Shown here: positions 55,251-64,000 of the stretch, piece by piece | How positions within the stretch are numbered: position 1 is the stretch's first letter | Layout of the letters: each line of letters starts with the position of its first letter | Assembly (NCBI GenBank): GCA_019925095.2 | Contig: CM034395.1 | Span: 14,291,213-14,355,212 of the forward strand | DNA: 64,000 nucleotides | Reading direction: 5' to 3' | DNA from: Dendrolimus kikuchii | Taxonomy: Eukaryota > Arthropoda > Insecta > Lepidoptera > Lasiocampidae | Program-made: the position numbers and the translations under genes | The notes under the pieces: generated by a model | Database searches by the model: none | Told to the model about the DNA's origin: nothing | The model's input: the letters and a program-made list of their open reading frames with translations, nothing else

Positions 55251-55605
55251 CTTCTATTCTAAATCATATTATTAGGTATTCTGGGGGTTCAATCACATAC
55301 CAATAGAAAGATCACAATGTTTTTTAATAATACAAACATGCAGATATAAACAAAAATTAAATCGTTAGCGATCAATTGAAACAGTTAAACTTGGACTAGT
55401 TGTAATAAGATTATCACTCCGTATTCACTTAATGATGTTTCTATCGCAACAGAAACACGTCTAGCGCCTATTACTCGAGGCCACTGGCCGCTGGCCCCCT
55501 GTATTCGCACATATTGTAAAGCTGTAAAGAACAGGAATGAAAATTCATCGAATTCCACCTGCACGTAATAACTATACAGCGTATTGAGTTTGGCGCCCCC
55601 TAGCC
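55251..55605. other. Non-coding stretch
   Basis: Nothing was recognised. Confidence 0.4.
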
Positions 55606-55725
55606 CGATGGACTGTCGACCTGCTTAAGGCAGCGGGTAGGCGCTGGATGACGAAGGCGGAGGACCGGGATGAGTGGCGCTGACTTGGAGAGGCCTACAT
55701 CCAGCAGTTTACTGTGATTGGTTGA
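55606..55725 (+). pseudogene. C-terminal scrap of an endonuclease-reverse transcriptase LINE
   Basis: The frame reads RWTVDLLKAAGRRWM, then a DRDEWR, a TGA stop, and LGEAYIQQFTVIG before the final stop. An ending of the type 'R-W--DL-K-AG--WM---DR--W--LGEAYVQQW' is familiar to me from lepidopteran LINEs annotated as endonuclease-reverse transcriptase, the kind whose N-terminus appears at 63527-64000. The link between the two in this window is inference. Only the last 40 codons survive. Confidence 0.65.
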
Positions 55726-56811
55726 CGATGTATTGAGTTTATTTGATCCGCATGGATGTATTGTAAACAAGTTCTTTAGAACAAAAGACTAATAAAATTT
55801 AGATGGATAGGTAGGTTCTCTATACAACTTATAGTCTCAGGGCACTAGAGATCGATTATGGGATTAATTTTATGGTATTAGGTTTAGTTGCAATTAATTT
55901 CCTAGTTATATTAATATAGAATTTATAATAAATAATGACAAATGTTTAAATAGTCTTTACAAGTTCTCTGGGAAATAAAATTGTACAAATAATAAAAATT
56001 GTTTGGATGACTAGATTTCTGTTATGTTATTACTCATTCTGTGGAAAGTATCCCCCCTATTACAAAACTTATTAATTGTCTGTCCTCATTTTCAAAAATA
56101 CTTAATTACATAACATATTATAACCTCCTTTTAAGATAATCGGTTCCTTCTAATAAAAATCAAATAAACATAAAAAAATCACTTGAACAGTACGAAACGT
56201 AGGCCTTATTGATTTGCGGCAAGTTGAAAAAGTAAAGCGAATCGCTGTAATGAAGATGTGCGGTCCATTTTCCGAATTCTTAGGGATTTGAGCCCTTAAC
56301 CCGCCACCTACACTCCCATTTCCTTCCTTGAATCCGGAAATGGCGAAATATTAAGTAAACGCCCGCAGATCACCTTAAATGTCCAAGGGTACACTAATGG
56401 ACCCTTACAATTCCTCAGAATATAAATTGCTTTTCATTCATAAATAAATGTCCCATGTCAAAACTGAAATAAAGATCGAGAAACAAATGTTTTCTGTTTA
56501 AATTCTATAACAACACGAAACATTTGAGTCTAGTCAAAACTGCACCGAAATGACACAAACAAAATTATTCAGCAGAAAGAATCGAATATTGTATTGTTAG
56601 ACACGATTACTCTGAAAATTAAAAGTGACATGAAATTGTGCCTGTACTATTAAAATTAGTCAGCAGATTTTTTCTTTCTAATATAATATATTTCTTTTAT
56701 AAAACCTCAAATAATAAATTAGGATATTTTACGGCAATAGGCTAGTTAAAGTTATACAAGATCCTGGAAGAGTAGGTAATGGAAATGGTAATTTAACGTT
56801 GTAAAAGTTGA
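55726..56811. other. AT-rich non-coding stretch
   Basis: Nothing was recognised. Confidence 0.4.
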
Positions 56812-56966
56812 ATATCGTCGGCGTTAGTGCAGGACCTTGTAGCTACATTTTTTGGTGAATTTTTTTTTGTCAAAATTGTTACACATGACTATATATCAAT
56901 TTTGACATAAAAAATATTTTTACTAAAAAGTGTAGTTACAAAGTCCTGCATTGACGCCCACGATAT
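56812..56966. mobile_element. Hairpin MITE with TGCAGGAC arms
   Basis: ATATCGTCGGCGTTAGTGCA and the following GGACCTTGTAGCTACA pair with TGTAGTTACAAAGTCC, TGCATTGACGCCCACGATAT over about 45 bp. The AT-rich centre has a second stem (GTCAAAATTG/CAATTTTGAC). No coding capacity is present. Confidence 0.85.
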
Positions 56967-57699
56967 GTGTGTAAGAGGTTTCATCAAAGAACTTCTATCA
57001 AACATTCTTTAATTAATTATGTTCGAAACAACACATTGAAATCAATGCGTAGCAGTCCAGGTACAGTAAATGGTTACGTAGGAGTAACGTCCGTTCATTG
57101 CGTTTGATATTTGGTTACGGAACCCATAAACATTTAATCTAAAATGGCACACTTACAATTTTGGAAGTTAAAATATCTCCTCCCCTATTTACTTAAATGA
57201 AAAGCTACTTTTTTATCCCTCATTACTTTAAATGGTGGCCAACCCAGATTTATGTCGGTATATTTTGGCTTTATCTATTTAGGCACATGCATTTAGTAGC
57301 GGCATATAAAATATATATTTCTTGCCAAATTTCATTCTAATAGACTCAGTAGATTTTAAATACAATTTCTGTTACCTACATAGACAGACGAACAGATGGA
57401 CAGACTGCTTACACATGACAATGTTTTTTCCTGATTCAAAACTGATTTTGCATCAAGAAGGAGTTTTATAAATTCTAGATATTTTATTTTGAGAAAGAAA
57501 CAAATTTGAACTAAGATGAAGATATTCTAAATCCAAAATTAGACGGGTTCATTTCTATCTTTATTGTTTAGAAATGAGACATGTTATTTAAAAAAAACGA
57601 TGTCAATGGTAATAAGCTTTTGAGATCCTGGATATCATGTAGCAGCAGAGTGCTAGCCAAGACAAGTAAACCGCACCCAAACACGGCGGGTCTATCTTG
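56967..57699. other. AT-rich non-coding stretch
   Basis: Nothing was recognised beyond a short CATAGACAGACGAACAGATG run near 57380. Confidence 0.4.
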
Positions 57700-57905
57700 T
57701 TTAGTACATTAGTTCCTATGGCCACCTTCCGACTCCATCATCAGATCAGCTCCATGGTACCATATTATTGCACTGTCACGCGATATACATATGCGTGCAA
57801 TATTTCAGCTCAATCGGAAACCGGGAAGTTGATCAAATTTAACTTGCAAGATTCCACCCGAACTTACATACATACATAGGCACATCCATTGCAAGTTAAA
57901 TAAAA
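57700..57905 (+). repeat. Dispersed repeat family E
   Basis: GACTCCATCATCAGATCAGC, CATGGTACCATATTATTGC, TTTCAGCTCAATCGGAAACC and AGTTGATCAAATTTAACTTG, ending in a (TACA)n run and CAAGTTAAATAAAAGCTTG, form a unit I recognise as common in Lepidoptera. Only one copy is present here. Confidence 0.65.
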
Positions 57906-58406
57906 GCTTGTGAAAAAAGGTTTTATAAGTGGCTTTCAAACTGCTTTTCCGTTTTCATGTTTTTATTTTATTGTAAAACAGTTCCAAATTTTGTTATTTG
58001 CATTCCCCTTAGTTATTTATATATTAAATATTTTATATTTTAAACACTTTGTCCTTAAAAATACTCCATAATCTAAGAAACAATTATTAGATATAAATAA
58101 TAAATACCGAAGCAGTTAAAAAAGTCACATATATATAATATTATGAAGCCTTTTTTTAACAATTAAGTTTTTATGTCCCATGCCTCATTCTTATTCTTAA
58201 TTACACGGTAGGTATCCAGTTCCATCGATTAATTCAAGTCAGCATGATGTAAATCCAATTTGTTGTTTCAATAGAACATGTACCTACCATTCGAACATAT
58301 GTTTTTGCAAAGCGATGAAAATCTTCAAGCAATGACGTAGTAAATGTAGTCAAACATTCTCAAAGATTTAAAGATATTTCTGTAATCAGCGCACAGAGGC
58401 AACACG

Positions 58407-58544
58407 ATGTTTGCTGGCCATTTTACTTCGCAAGAACAAACAAACCGGCCGTGGAGTGGACTTAACATTGTTTGTTCCTCGAAACTAGCCCGTATCGATT
58501 TACTGAAACGTTTCGCAAATTTCTCGCAGCTATTCCGCAACTAA
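58407..58544 (+). CDS. Small unrecognised ORF, 45 codons
   Basis: An ATG opens 45 codons with balanced composition, ending KLARIDLLKRFANFSQLFRN. An in-frame stop lies shortly upstream. The opposite strand (58325-58540) is also open. The segment is GC-richer than its surroundings. I see no domain or signal peptide, and no splice evidence beyond position. It could be a chance ORF in a conserved non-coding block. Confidence 0.2.
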   Translation: MFAGHFTSQEQTNRPWSGLNIVCSSKLARIDLLKRFANFSQLFRN

Positions 58545-58915
58545 TTAAGACAAAAACGGATTTACTTTATGAATTTCCGATTTAGCTTGCGGGTTATAGC
58601 AAAAGCCCGCTTTATACATAATCAAGGGAAACTTAATTCCTTCATAACAATATCGCGGCTCACAGATTTTTGACAGCGTCGTAAAAAATATACGATATAT
58701 AATATAAAAGTGTTTAAAGAATTTTTCCACAATACGGAAAATGCATGTATTTCAATCAATTACTTTCAATAGTAAATAATTATAGTAATAATAAATTTTG
58801 GTGTATGGTATACTACGGTAATAAATATCTCAAATAAGAATATCTATTTTTAATAGAATTACATGGATATGTAATTTGTATATTATTAAATTTGATGATA
58901 TTTCACGTCCATAGA

Positions 58916-59050
58916 TTCTCCAAAGCCGCAACTCGGCCTGTTGCTTCTTTAAACAACATTTTACGAGGCGCGGAAACACTGAAGGAAATTGCACTCGAAC
59001 AAGAAAAACTTCCAGAATACGCCCAGATGTTTTATGGGTTTGCATTCTAA
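58916..59050 (+). CDS. Unrecognised protein-like segment without start codon
   Basis: Forty-four codons read FSKAATRPVASLNN, ILRGAETLKEIALEQEKL and PEYAQMFYGFAF before a TAA. An acceptor-like ...CGTCCATAG lies directly before the first codon. The helix-like 'AETLKEIALEQEKL' would suit an exon. The minus strand is open too (58830-59060). No family is recognised, so this is a weak call. Confidence 0.22.
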   Translation, partial: FSKAATRPVASLNNILRGAETLKEIALEQEKLPEYAQMFYGFAF

Positions 59051-60959
59051 AGCAGTTCATTATGGCAGGAAATCGATTCCGTGGGTCGACCCATTTTCAC
59101 AGAATGCGCCATGTCCGCTTCCAACATATTACGGTTCTTGGTAACTTTTTAAATTACTTTCTACTTAAAATACATGCTAGAACAAAGCTATTAAAACACT
59201 TTGTACCTGATGAATAATGACATGTTAATTAACGTTTCCTGGCAAGGTAATTACATATTCGTGTTTATCAACAAGTTACATAAATATTTGCCGCCTACAG
59301 AAGAACTTGCTTCAATTTACTTAGAAATTTCTGCGCTTAGAATGTAAATGTTAAGTGGAACACAAAAGGAACCAGTTAAATTCCAAATTGTTACATTTAA
59401 CGGAACTTCTTGATTAAAAATATAATTGAACGAATATAACTATCAACATAAGTTGTTATGATGAATAAATGTAGACATCAGTGAACGAAGGAGTTATGTA
59501 TATACTTCTTAAACAGTAATTTCAATATATAAATTTCAAAAAATAGTCATAATGAAAGAGTTATGTAATGTGGCCGCTGAAAGTTATGCGTGTCCTTGTC
59601 ACTTAACATAAAGTATTACATATATATATATATATATATATAATTCTAAATATCATAAAAACATGCCACAGTATTTAGACGTTAATTTCTTTTAAGAAAA
59701 ATGTTAATATTAAAAATATAATCAATTGAACCACTTCGAATATAATAAATTATGACTTCTAAGGTATGCTATTTCACAACTGGCTTTTAAAGAAAAAGCA
59801 CTCAATCATCGAAGTTAGTGAGTAACGAACGTTATGAAAAGGAAGAGTGAAACCAAATCATAAATCCTTACTTCACTTAGAATAAATAAAATCGCTTGCT
59901 TTGAAATGTATTTCGCTGGCAATATTATCGTATGATTTGCTGATATTTCTAAAGATCCGTTTTTTAAATCCTCGTGATCTCACTCCTGTTTTGTAAACAT
60001 TTTATGATATACTAGCACGTGCCAACGAAACCTGGCGTTCACGTTGTCATTCGGACTTATCGATTCGGACTCCATATTGTTTGTTATTAAATTACGGAAG
60101 CGCCAAAAAACGCGATCACAGCGCCACCTTTTTGGCTATATTCGTCTATCCCACACGAACGACATTTATCAGAATAAGAGATAACTTAAGTGTTGACCCG
60201 GGATATATAAATACATTTTCATTTCTCATATTCTGAAAGTACGTTTGGAATTGCCTGATCACAAAGAAGAAAACAGTACTTTTCGTCCCTGGGAAACGAT
60301 TTTCCCTCCTGTCAAAATACTAAAACCTATGCGAACCATATATAATACGTGCGACTCATGTCACAACTTTTTTTACAACCACTTTTAAATACCACTGTTA
60401 TAAATTACTTTTCGCTAAATTATTACTTAAGTTTGGGCTAAGTATTTACTATCATCAGGGATAAAAATACTGGGTGGTAGAATGCGACAGAAAAAGAAAT
60501 TTACTTGATGTTTCGTATGTGAAGTGAGTTCATCAAATTTAGATATGTTTGTTTAACTTATATTTCTTTGTCTAACAGATCAGTTCTTATTTACTTTCCT
60601 CATGTTCGAATTGAAAAGCACACTGTTAACCTCGGGAGAAAGGCCTGTTTAGGTACTCGAACTATTAACGCCCTCGCTACACTCGTGCGTCATACCATCT
60701 CGTGCCTAAATAGGTCACTTTCACCTCTCGTCTAACAATCTAGTATTGTATATCGCGGGTCAACATATATAACAAATACATTCATTTCATTTGATATATA
60801 CTAGCTCTGTGTTTAGTTTCATTTACATTCATACAGTATTTTTCACGTGATGTTTATATATATAAAATAAACAATAACCACTTGGAGGGAACTCCTCGCC
60901 AAGTTTTTCCCTCTGTGCTACGACATGGGGCATTTAAGACATTATAAGACGTTATAAAT

Positions 60960-61048
60960 TTTCTTCAAAGCCGGCGACGCGTTGGTAGCGCCTCTGCTTT
61001 TACAGACTTCCATAGACTTCGGTGACCACTCTCCATCATGTGGGCCTG
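60960..61048 (-). repeat. SINE-like family B head, minus strand
   Basis: TTCTTCAAAGCCGGCGACGC, GTTGGTAGCGCCTCTGC and TCGGTGACCACTCTCCATC are the reverse complement of the family B head. It faces the plus-strand copy that starts at 61051, giving a head-to-head inverted pair. Confidence 0.7.
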
Positions 61049-61050
61049 TA

Positions 61051-61375
61051 TTTTTATATCTTTTTAATTGCGAAGCTGACAAACAGGTAGACGGCCCAGC
61101 TCATGGAAAGCGGTTACCGTCACTTATAAGCGTTTGCAACAGCAATGGTAAAGCCAAAGCGTTGCCAACGTTTAGTATGAGATAAGGGGATGAGATAGAG
61201 GGATCAGACAGGAGGAATGGGATATGGGATTGGAATAAGGAGATGCGATAGGGATAGGGAAGAAGGAGTTGGTCCATCAGAATTCTCACTCGTCGCACGA
61301 CACATAGAATTAATTCATGACTAACCGTATCACGCTTATATTCAATGAGAGCGTGGTATCACACCGATGGAACCG
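61051..61375 (+). repeat. SINE-like family B, near full-length
   Basis: Blocks in order are TTTTTAATTGCGAAGCTGAC, GACGGCCCAGCTCATGGAAAG, AAGCCAAAGCGTTGCC, GACAGGAGGAATGGGATATG, a G-rich run, CTCACTCGTCGCACGACAC and TTCAATGAGAGCGTGGTATC. The short frames on both strands are shadows. Confidence 0.8.
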
Positions 61376-61846
61376 GCCTCACATAACTCTTTGTCAGCTT
61401 TCGGTAATAGAAAAAAATGTTGGGCACATCGCCGCGTCACTTTGAAACAATATTTTAATAGAAGTTTGCAAATAAGTTACTGTTTCGGACGAGTCCCTTC
61501 AATTATACGAAACAAGATTCTCACTTAGTTATAGAGTTCGTGGGCTCAGTTTGCTATGTTAGAAACAATTAACAGGCCCCTTGCAACTTAAGTTATTTAA
61601 TCTCAAAGATCTCCCTTTTCATCGCCCGTTTCGTCGTTTAGCGTATGAACGAACGCTTACGAATTAACATCTCATTAATATTTTTGTGATATTAATACTT
61701 AAGATGTGGCGTCCCTTTATTGCCATTTTATACTTAATGTATTAAATACAAAGTACATTTTATACATTATCATAATGAACGGGAGCCAAGCGCATCAATT
61801 ATATTATTTTATATATTTTATAAACTATATATATCACATTTTGTAC
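61376..61846. other. AT-rich non-coding stretch
   Basis: Nothing was recognised. Confidence 0.4.
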
Positions 61847-62464
61847 GTGTACACAGTCGAGCGCATGGACCAGTTTAAATACTTGGGGTCTGTACTTTAC
61901 GCGTCTGGAGTTGATTAAGACGTCAAGTCCCGTATCTCAGCAGCTTGGGCCAAGTGGCATAAGATAACAGATGTTATTTGTGACCCCTAAATACCGGTCT
62001 ATAAATCTATCATTAGACCTGTCGTTTTATATGACAGTAAAGGATGGCCCATACTCGAGTGACCTAAGAAAGAGCTGCGTGTCACGGAAATGAATATGCT
62101 GCAGTAGATGCGTGAAGCTACGCAGAAGGACCGCTTTAGGAACTCTCACATCCACGCTAGCCTCCATATCCGTGACATAGCGGATAAACTGTAAGAATGT
62201 CGCCTACGTCGGTACGGCCACGTTTTACGGAAACCAGCTTGTGATGTAGGGAACAAATGTCTAGACATGCCATCCCCGCCAGGTCTCGATCGAAGGTGTA
62301 GGCCAAAGAAATGCTGACTTGACTTCGTAACGGATGATATGCATACTAATGGTTTCACAATTAAAGATGCTGAAGACCGTGCGAAGTGGAGAAAAAAAAG
62401 TAGAAAAGTGAACCCCGGGCTTCAAAGCAGACGCCCCGAACGCAATCGAGAATTAACGCTCTAG
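61847..62464 (+). pseudogene. RTE-like LINE C-terminus with six nonsense codons
   Basis: One frame runs through 205 codons without an indel. It shows FKYLGSVLY, SRISAAWAKWHKITDVICD, IIRPVVLYDSKGWP, a segment with RLRRYGHVLRKP and EDRAKWRKKSRK. These are hallmarks of the C-terminal third of RTE-clade ORF2, after the reverse transcriptase. Stops replace other residues at six sites (after GVD, CDP, ILE, MLQ, DKL, KKC). The 3' end is an (ATG)n run starting at 62465, characteristic of RTE ends. The reverse transcriptase core itself is missing by 5' truncation. Confidence 0.8.
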
Positions 62465-62498
62465 TATGATGATGATGATATTTTACGTGTACAATAAA

Positions 62499-62535
62499 CT
62501 ATAAGCTGCTAGATCAAGGATCTAGCAGCTTATAG
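62499..62535. repeat. Perfect 17-bp-arm hairpin
   Basis: CTATAAGCTGCTAGATC at 62499-62515 is exactly complemented at 62519-62535, with an AAG loop. Confidence 0.95.
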
Positions 62536-62539
62536 CTTA

Positions 62540-62930
62540 ATATTTTCTTAAGTTTTCGCGACTTGTATACATAATAAAACTACGTTTTAACTTAATAAAA
62601 CTACGTTTTAACGGTTTTAAGCGCGGTAATTTTATTTGATTTTGTTTTTCCGACGTTTCGGCCACTTTCAGTGCCCGTGATCACGGAAGACAAAGATGTC
62701 AAGTGTCAACGAGTATTGTTAAAGTTTTATTTAGCCTACCGAAAACTTGTTAATTTTAATTATTTAATTTTAATTTTGTTTATGATTATTATTTACTCTA
62801 TGGGAGCCTAATCTAGTTTACTACCGCTTCGCAACATGTTATGGCTTGAAGAGAAGAAGCGGCGCAAGAAACTCCTCAGCAAACATGCCTAGCTCTAATA
62901 ATTTTATATAATATTAAAATGGGTGGAAGG
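62540..62930 (+). repeat. Foldback-family element, plus strand
   Basis: It opens with a doubled AATAAAACTACGTTTTAAC, then TTTTAAGCGCGGTAATTTTA, CGACGTTTCGGCCACTTTCA and AAAGATGTCAAGTGTCAACG. It closes with ACTCTATGGGAGCCTAATC and CCGCTTCGCAACATGTTATG. It is the longest copy in the window, but its right arm is not visible. Confidence 0.8.
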
Positions 62931-62947
62931 AAAAATAAAAGTAATTA

Positions 62948-63319
62948 TCAGTCAAGTTGGTTTGTGTTTCGTTGTACGCAGAAAGAGCTCACAGTGTCTT
63001 GAGGTCTGGCAGCTGGTGTTTGCTGGGTTTGGGTCTTAATAGTTTTGATAATTGGATCCCAAACAGGTGGTATTTGCCAACCATCTTCTCTATTGAAATT
63101 TGGGTGTTTTTTGATTTCAATAGCCTCACGCATCATTCTAGGTATGAAACGATTCTCTTTCGCGAGGATTTGTGTGTTATCGAATCTGATGTAGTGGTTG
63201 GGTTTATCCAGCGTGAGTTCACTAATCGCAGACTTCGTAGACCTTGTGTGTTGCATGTCAGCAATGTGTTCTTTTACTCGTGTGGTAAGGGGTCTACGAT
63301 TAACATCTTGTGGACCCAA
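62948..63319 (-). pseudogene. Penelope-like element C-terminal fragment
   Basis: On the minus strand 123 codons read RRPLTTRVKEHIADM, SAISELTLDKPNHYIRFDNT, QILAKENRFIPRMMREAIEI and NFNREDGWQIPPVWDPII. This pattern (an R--L--R-KEH segment, SAISEH, then a conserved RE-IEI-K and NREDG) belongs to the C-terminal GIY-YIG-endonuclease region of Penelope-like retroelements. The GIY-YIG residues themselves and the upstream reverse transcriptase are absent. Its upstream end stops at the 5' end of the LINE that begins near 63327. Confidence 0.75.
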
Positions 63320-63326
63320 TTGTCAA

Positions 63327-63526
63327 CCTCACCTGCCCGCGGTACCCCCTGCGGTCAGCAAACGAGGCTCTGGCGACCGATCGATGGCGGTATAACCATC
63401 GCAAGAAAGCCGGCCTATAGAAATCCCCAGGTCGGAGACGGGCAGCAGCGTCTCCGGTGCAAATAGACCGGCACTGCGGTTACCAACCCGCATGCCAAGC
63501 GTGGTAACTATGGCATTTAACCCCCA
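63327..63526 (+). other. GC-rich 5' untranslated region of the right-edge LINE
   Basis: The base composition rises abruptly (CACCTGCCCGCGGTACCCCC). The segment contains no competing plus-strand ATG in a long frame. It leads to the ATG at 63527. The start of the element is placed where the Penelope-like match ends and is approximate. Confidence 0.55.
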
Positions 63527-64000
63527 ATGAAAAAGCACCACAGAAAATGGCCCTCAGTTCCCGGTGACCCCGCTATTCCCGGCTACGGCAGCGGTCGCGG
63601 TAACGGCGGGGTGGAGGGTGCTAACAGTCTCCGGGTTACGGGAGGCTGCCAACTCACAAAATTGACCTTGGCGACGTATAACGGACGGACGATTAGGCTG
63701 GACAGTCACCTCACAGAACTGGAAGTAGAGCTAAGTCGAATTAACTGGCACATCCTAGGGTTATCAGAAGTCCGAAGAGAGGGTGAGGATACGATAACCC
63801 TAGAGTCTGGTCACTTACTCTACTTCCGGGAAGGTGACAGGGCCTCCCAGGGTGGTGTCGGTTTTCTCGTGAACAAGACCCTCGTTAACAACGTTGTGGA
63901 AGTCAACAGTGTGTCGAACAGGGTAGCGTACCTAGTACTCAAACTCACCAACAGGTATTCCCTGAAGGTTGTACAGGTATATGCGCCGACCTCGGCACAC
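63527..64000 (+). CDS. N-terminal endonuclease domain of a LINE ORF2 (runs off window)
   Basis: The ATG at 63527 opens 158 codons to the window end without a stop. After a Gly-rich leader (about 45 residues), an APE-type endonuclease begins. I see LATYNGRTIRL (usually TYNVRTL), INWHILGLSEVRREGED, with the glutamate of SEVRR expected to bind metal, GGVGFLVNKTLVNN and VVQVYAPTSAH. It resembles the endonuclease-reverse transcriptase LINE family (RTE-like) frequent in Lepidoptera. The endonuclease nicks the target to prime reverse transcription. The leader start fits a full-length 5' end, because a UTR precedes it. Intactness beyond 64000 is unknown. Confidence 0.8.
   Translation, partial: MKKHHRKWPSVPGDPAIPGYGSGRGNGGVEGANSLRVTGGCQLTKLTLATYNGRTIRLDSHLTELEVELSRINWHILGLSEVRREGEDTITLESGHLLYFREGDRASQGGVGFLVNKTLVNNVVEVNSVSNRVAYLVLKLTNRYSLKVVQVYAPTSAH

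Larger units (their letters stand above)
57906..60959. other. Long AT-rich stretch with two protein-like frames
   Basis: The frames at 58407-58544 and 58916-59050 are listed separately. A (TA)n tract lies at 59620-59642. A partial dispersed repeat near 60150-60215 matches 18450-18560. Nothing else was recognised. Confidence 0.45.

Noticed and set aside
62957..63466. 169-codon plus-strand frame
   Set aside because: Antisense to the Penelope-like fragment and then running into LINE UTR; no domain.

Overview
This is AT-rich, repeat-dense nuclear DNA from an insect, most likely a moth or butterfly (Lepidoptera). The repeats point that way: tRNA-derived SINEs, mariner, R1-like, RTE-like and Penelope-like fragments, Helitron-like and foldback elements, and endonuclease-reverse transcriptase LINE pieces of the type common in Lepidoptera. 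I see no complete host gene, no rRNA or functional tRNA, no CRISPR array and no bacterial operon. The species cannot be told from this sequence.

Region by region. Positions 1-5.3 kb hold a tandem duplication, a minus-strand LINE 3' end (1678-2143), a SINE-like repeat, a truncated MADF-like peptide (3215-3301) and short repeat pairs. Positions 5.3-7.5 kb hold the most notable locus. A 1.84-kb 5'-truncated LINE (5489-7324) carries an intact 424-codon ORF with a virus-type superfamily 1 helicase domain. It ends in poly(A), is flanked by a perfect 13-bp target-site duplication (5476-5488 and 7325-7337), and interrupts an older retroelement fragment. An uninterrupted paralogue of the same target lies near 22598-22609. 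Positions 8.3-10.4 kb hold a decayed mariner and the C-terminal end of a retroelement with a zinc-knuckle and restriction-like-nuclease signature. Positions 10.4-25 kb are SINEs, hairpin MITEs, a Helitron-like element and a foldback element with a nested SINE. Positions 25-34 kb hold a reverse-transcriptase fragment split by a 301-bp near-palindromic MITE, a degenerate tandem array, a GGTAGTTTT-type minisatellite, an R1-like LINE 3' half and a complete but dead mariner (32462-33756). Positions 34-47 kb hold a putative solo LTR, more SINEs and mostly featureless DNA. Positions 47-60 kb include a foldback element, a candidate host exon on the minus strand (51162-51420), a LINE C-terminal scrap and short MITEs. 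The right end has an RTE-like C-terminal pseudogene, a Penelope-like fragment and the intact 5' end of an endonuclease-bearing LINE that runs off the window.

The elements form a nested record of insertions. The helicase LINE sits inside a nuclease-bearing retroelement, a SINE inside a foldback element, a MITE inside a LINE, and a mariner directly against a SINE tail. One SINE-like family shares its 3' part with the R1-like LINE, as expected if it borrows that LINE's machinery. The helicase ORF and the right-edge LINE ORF are the only long reading frames that look undamaged.
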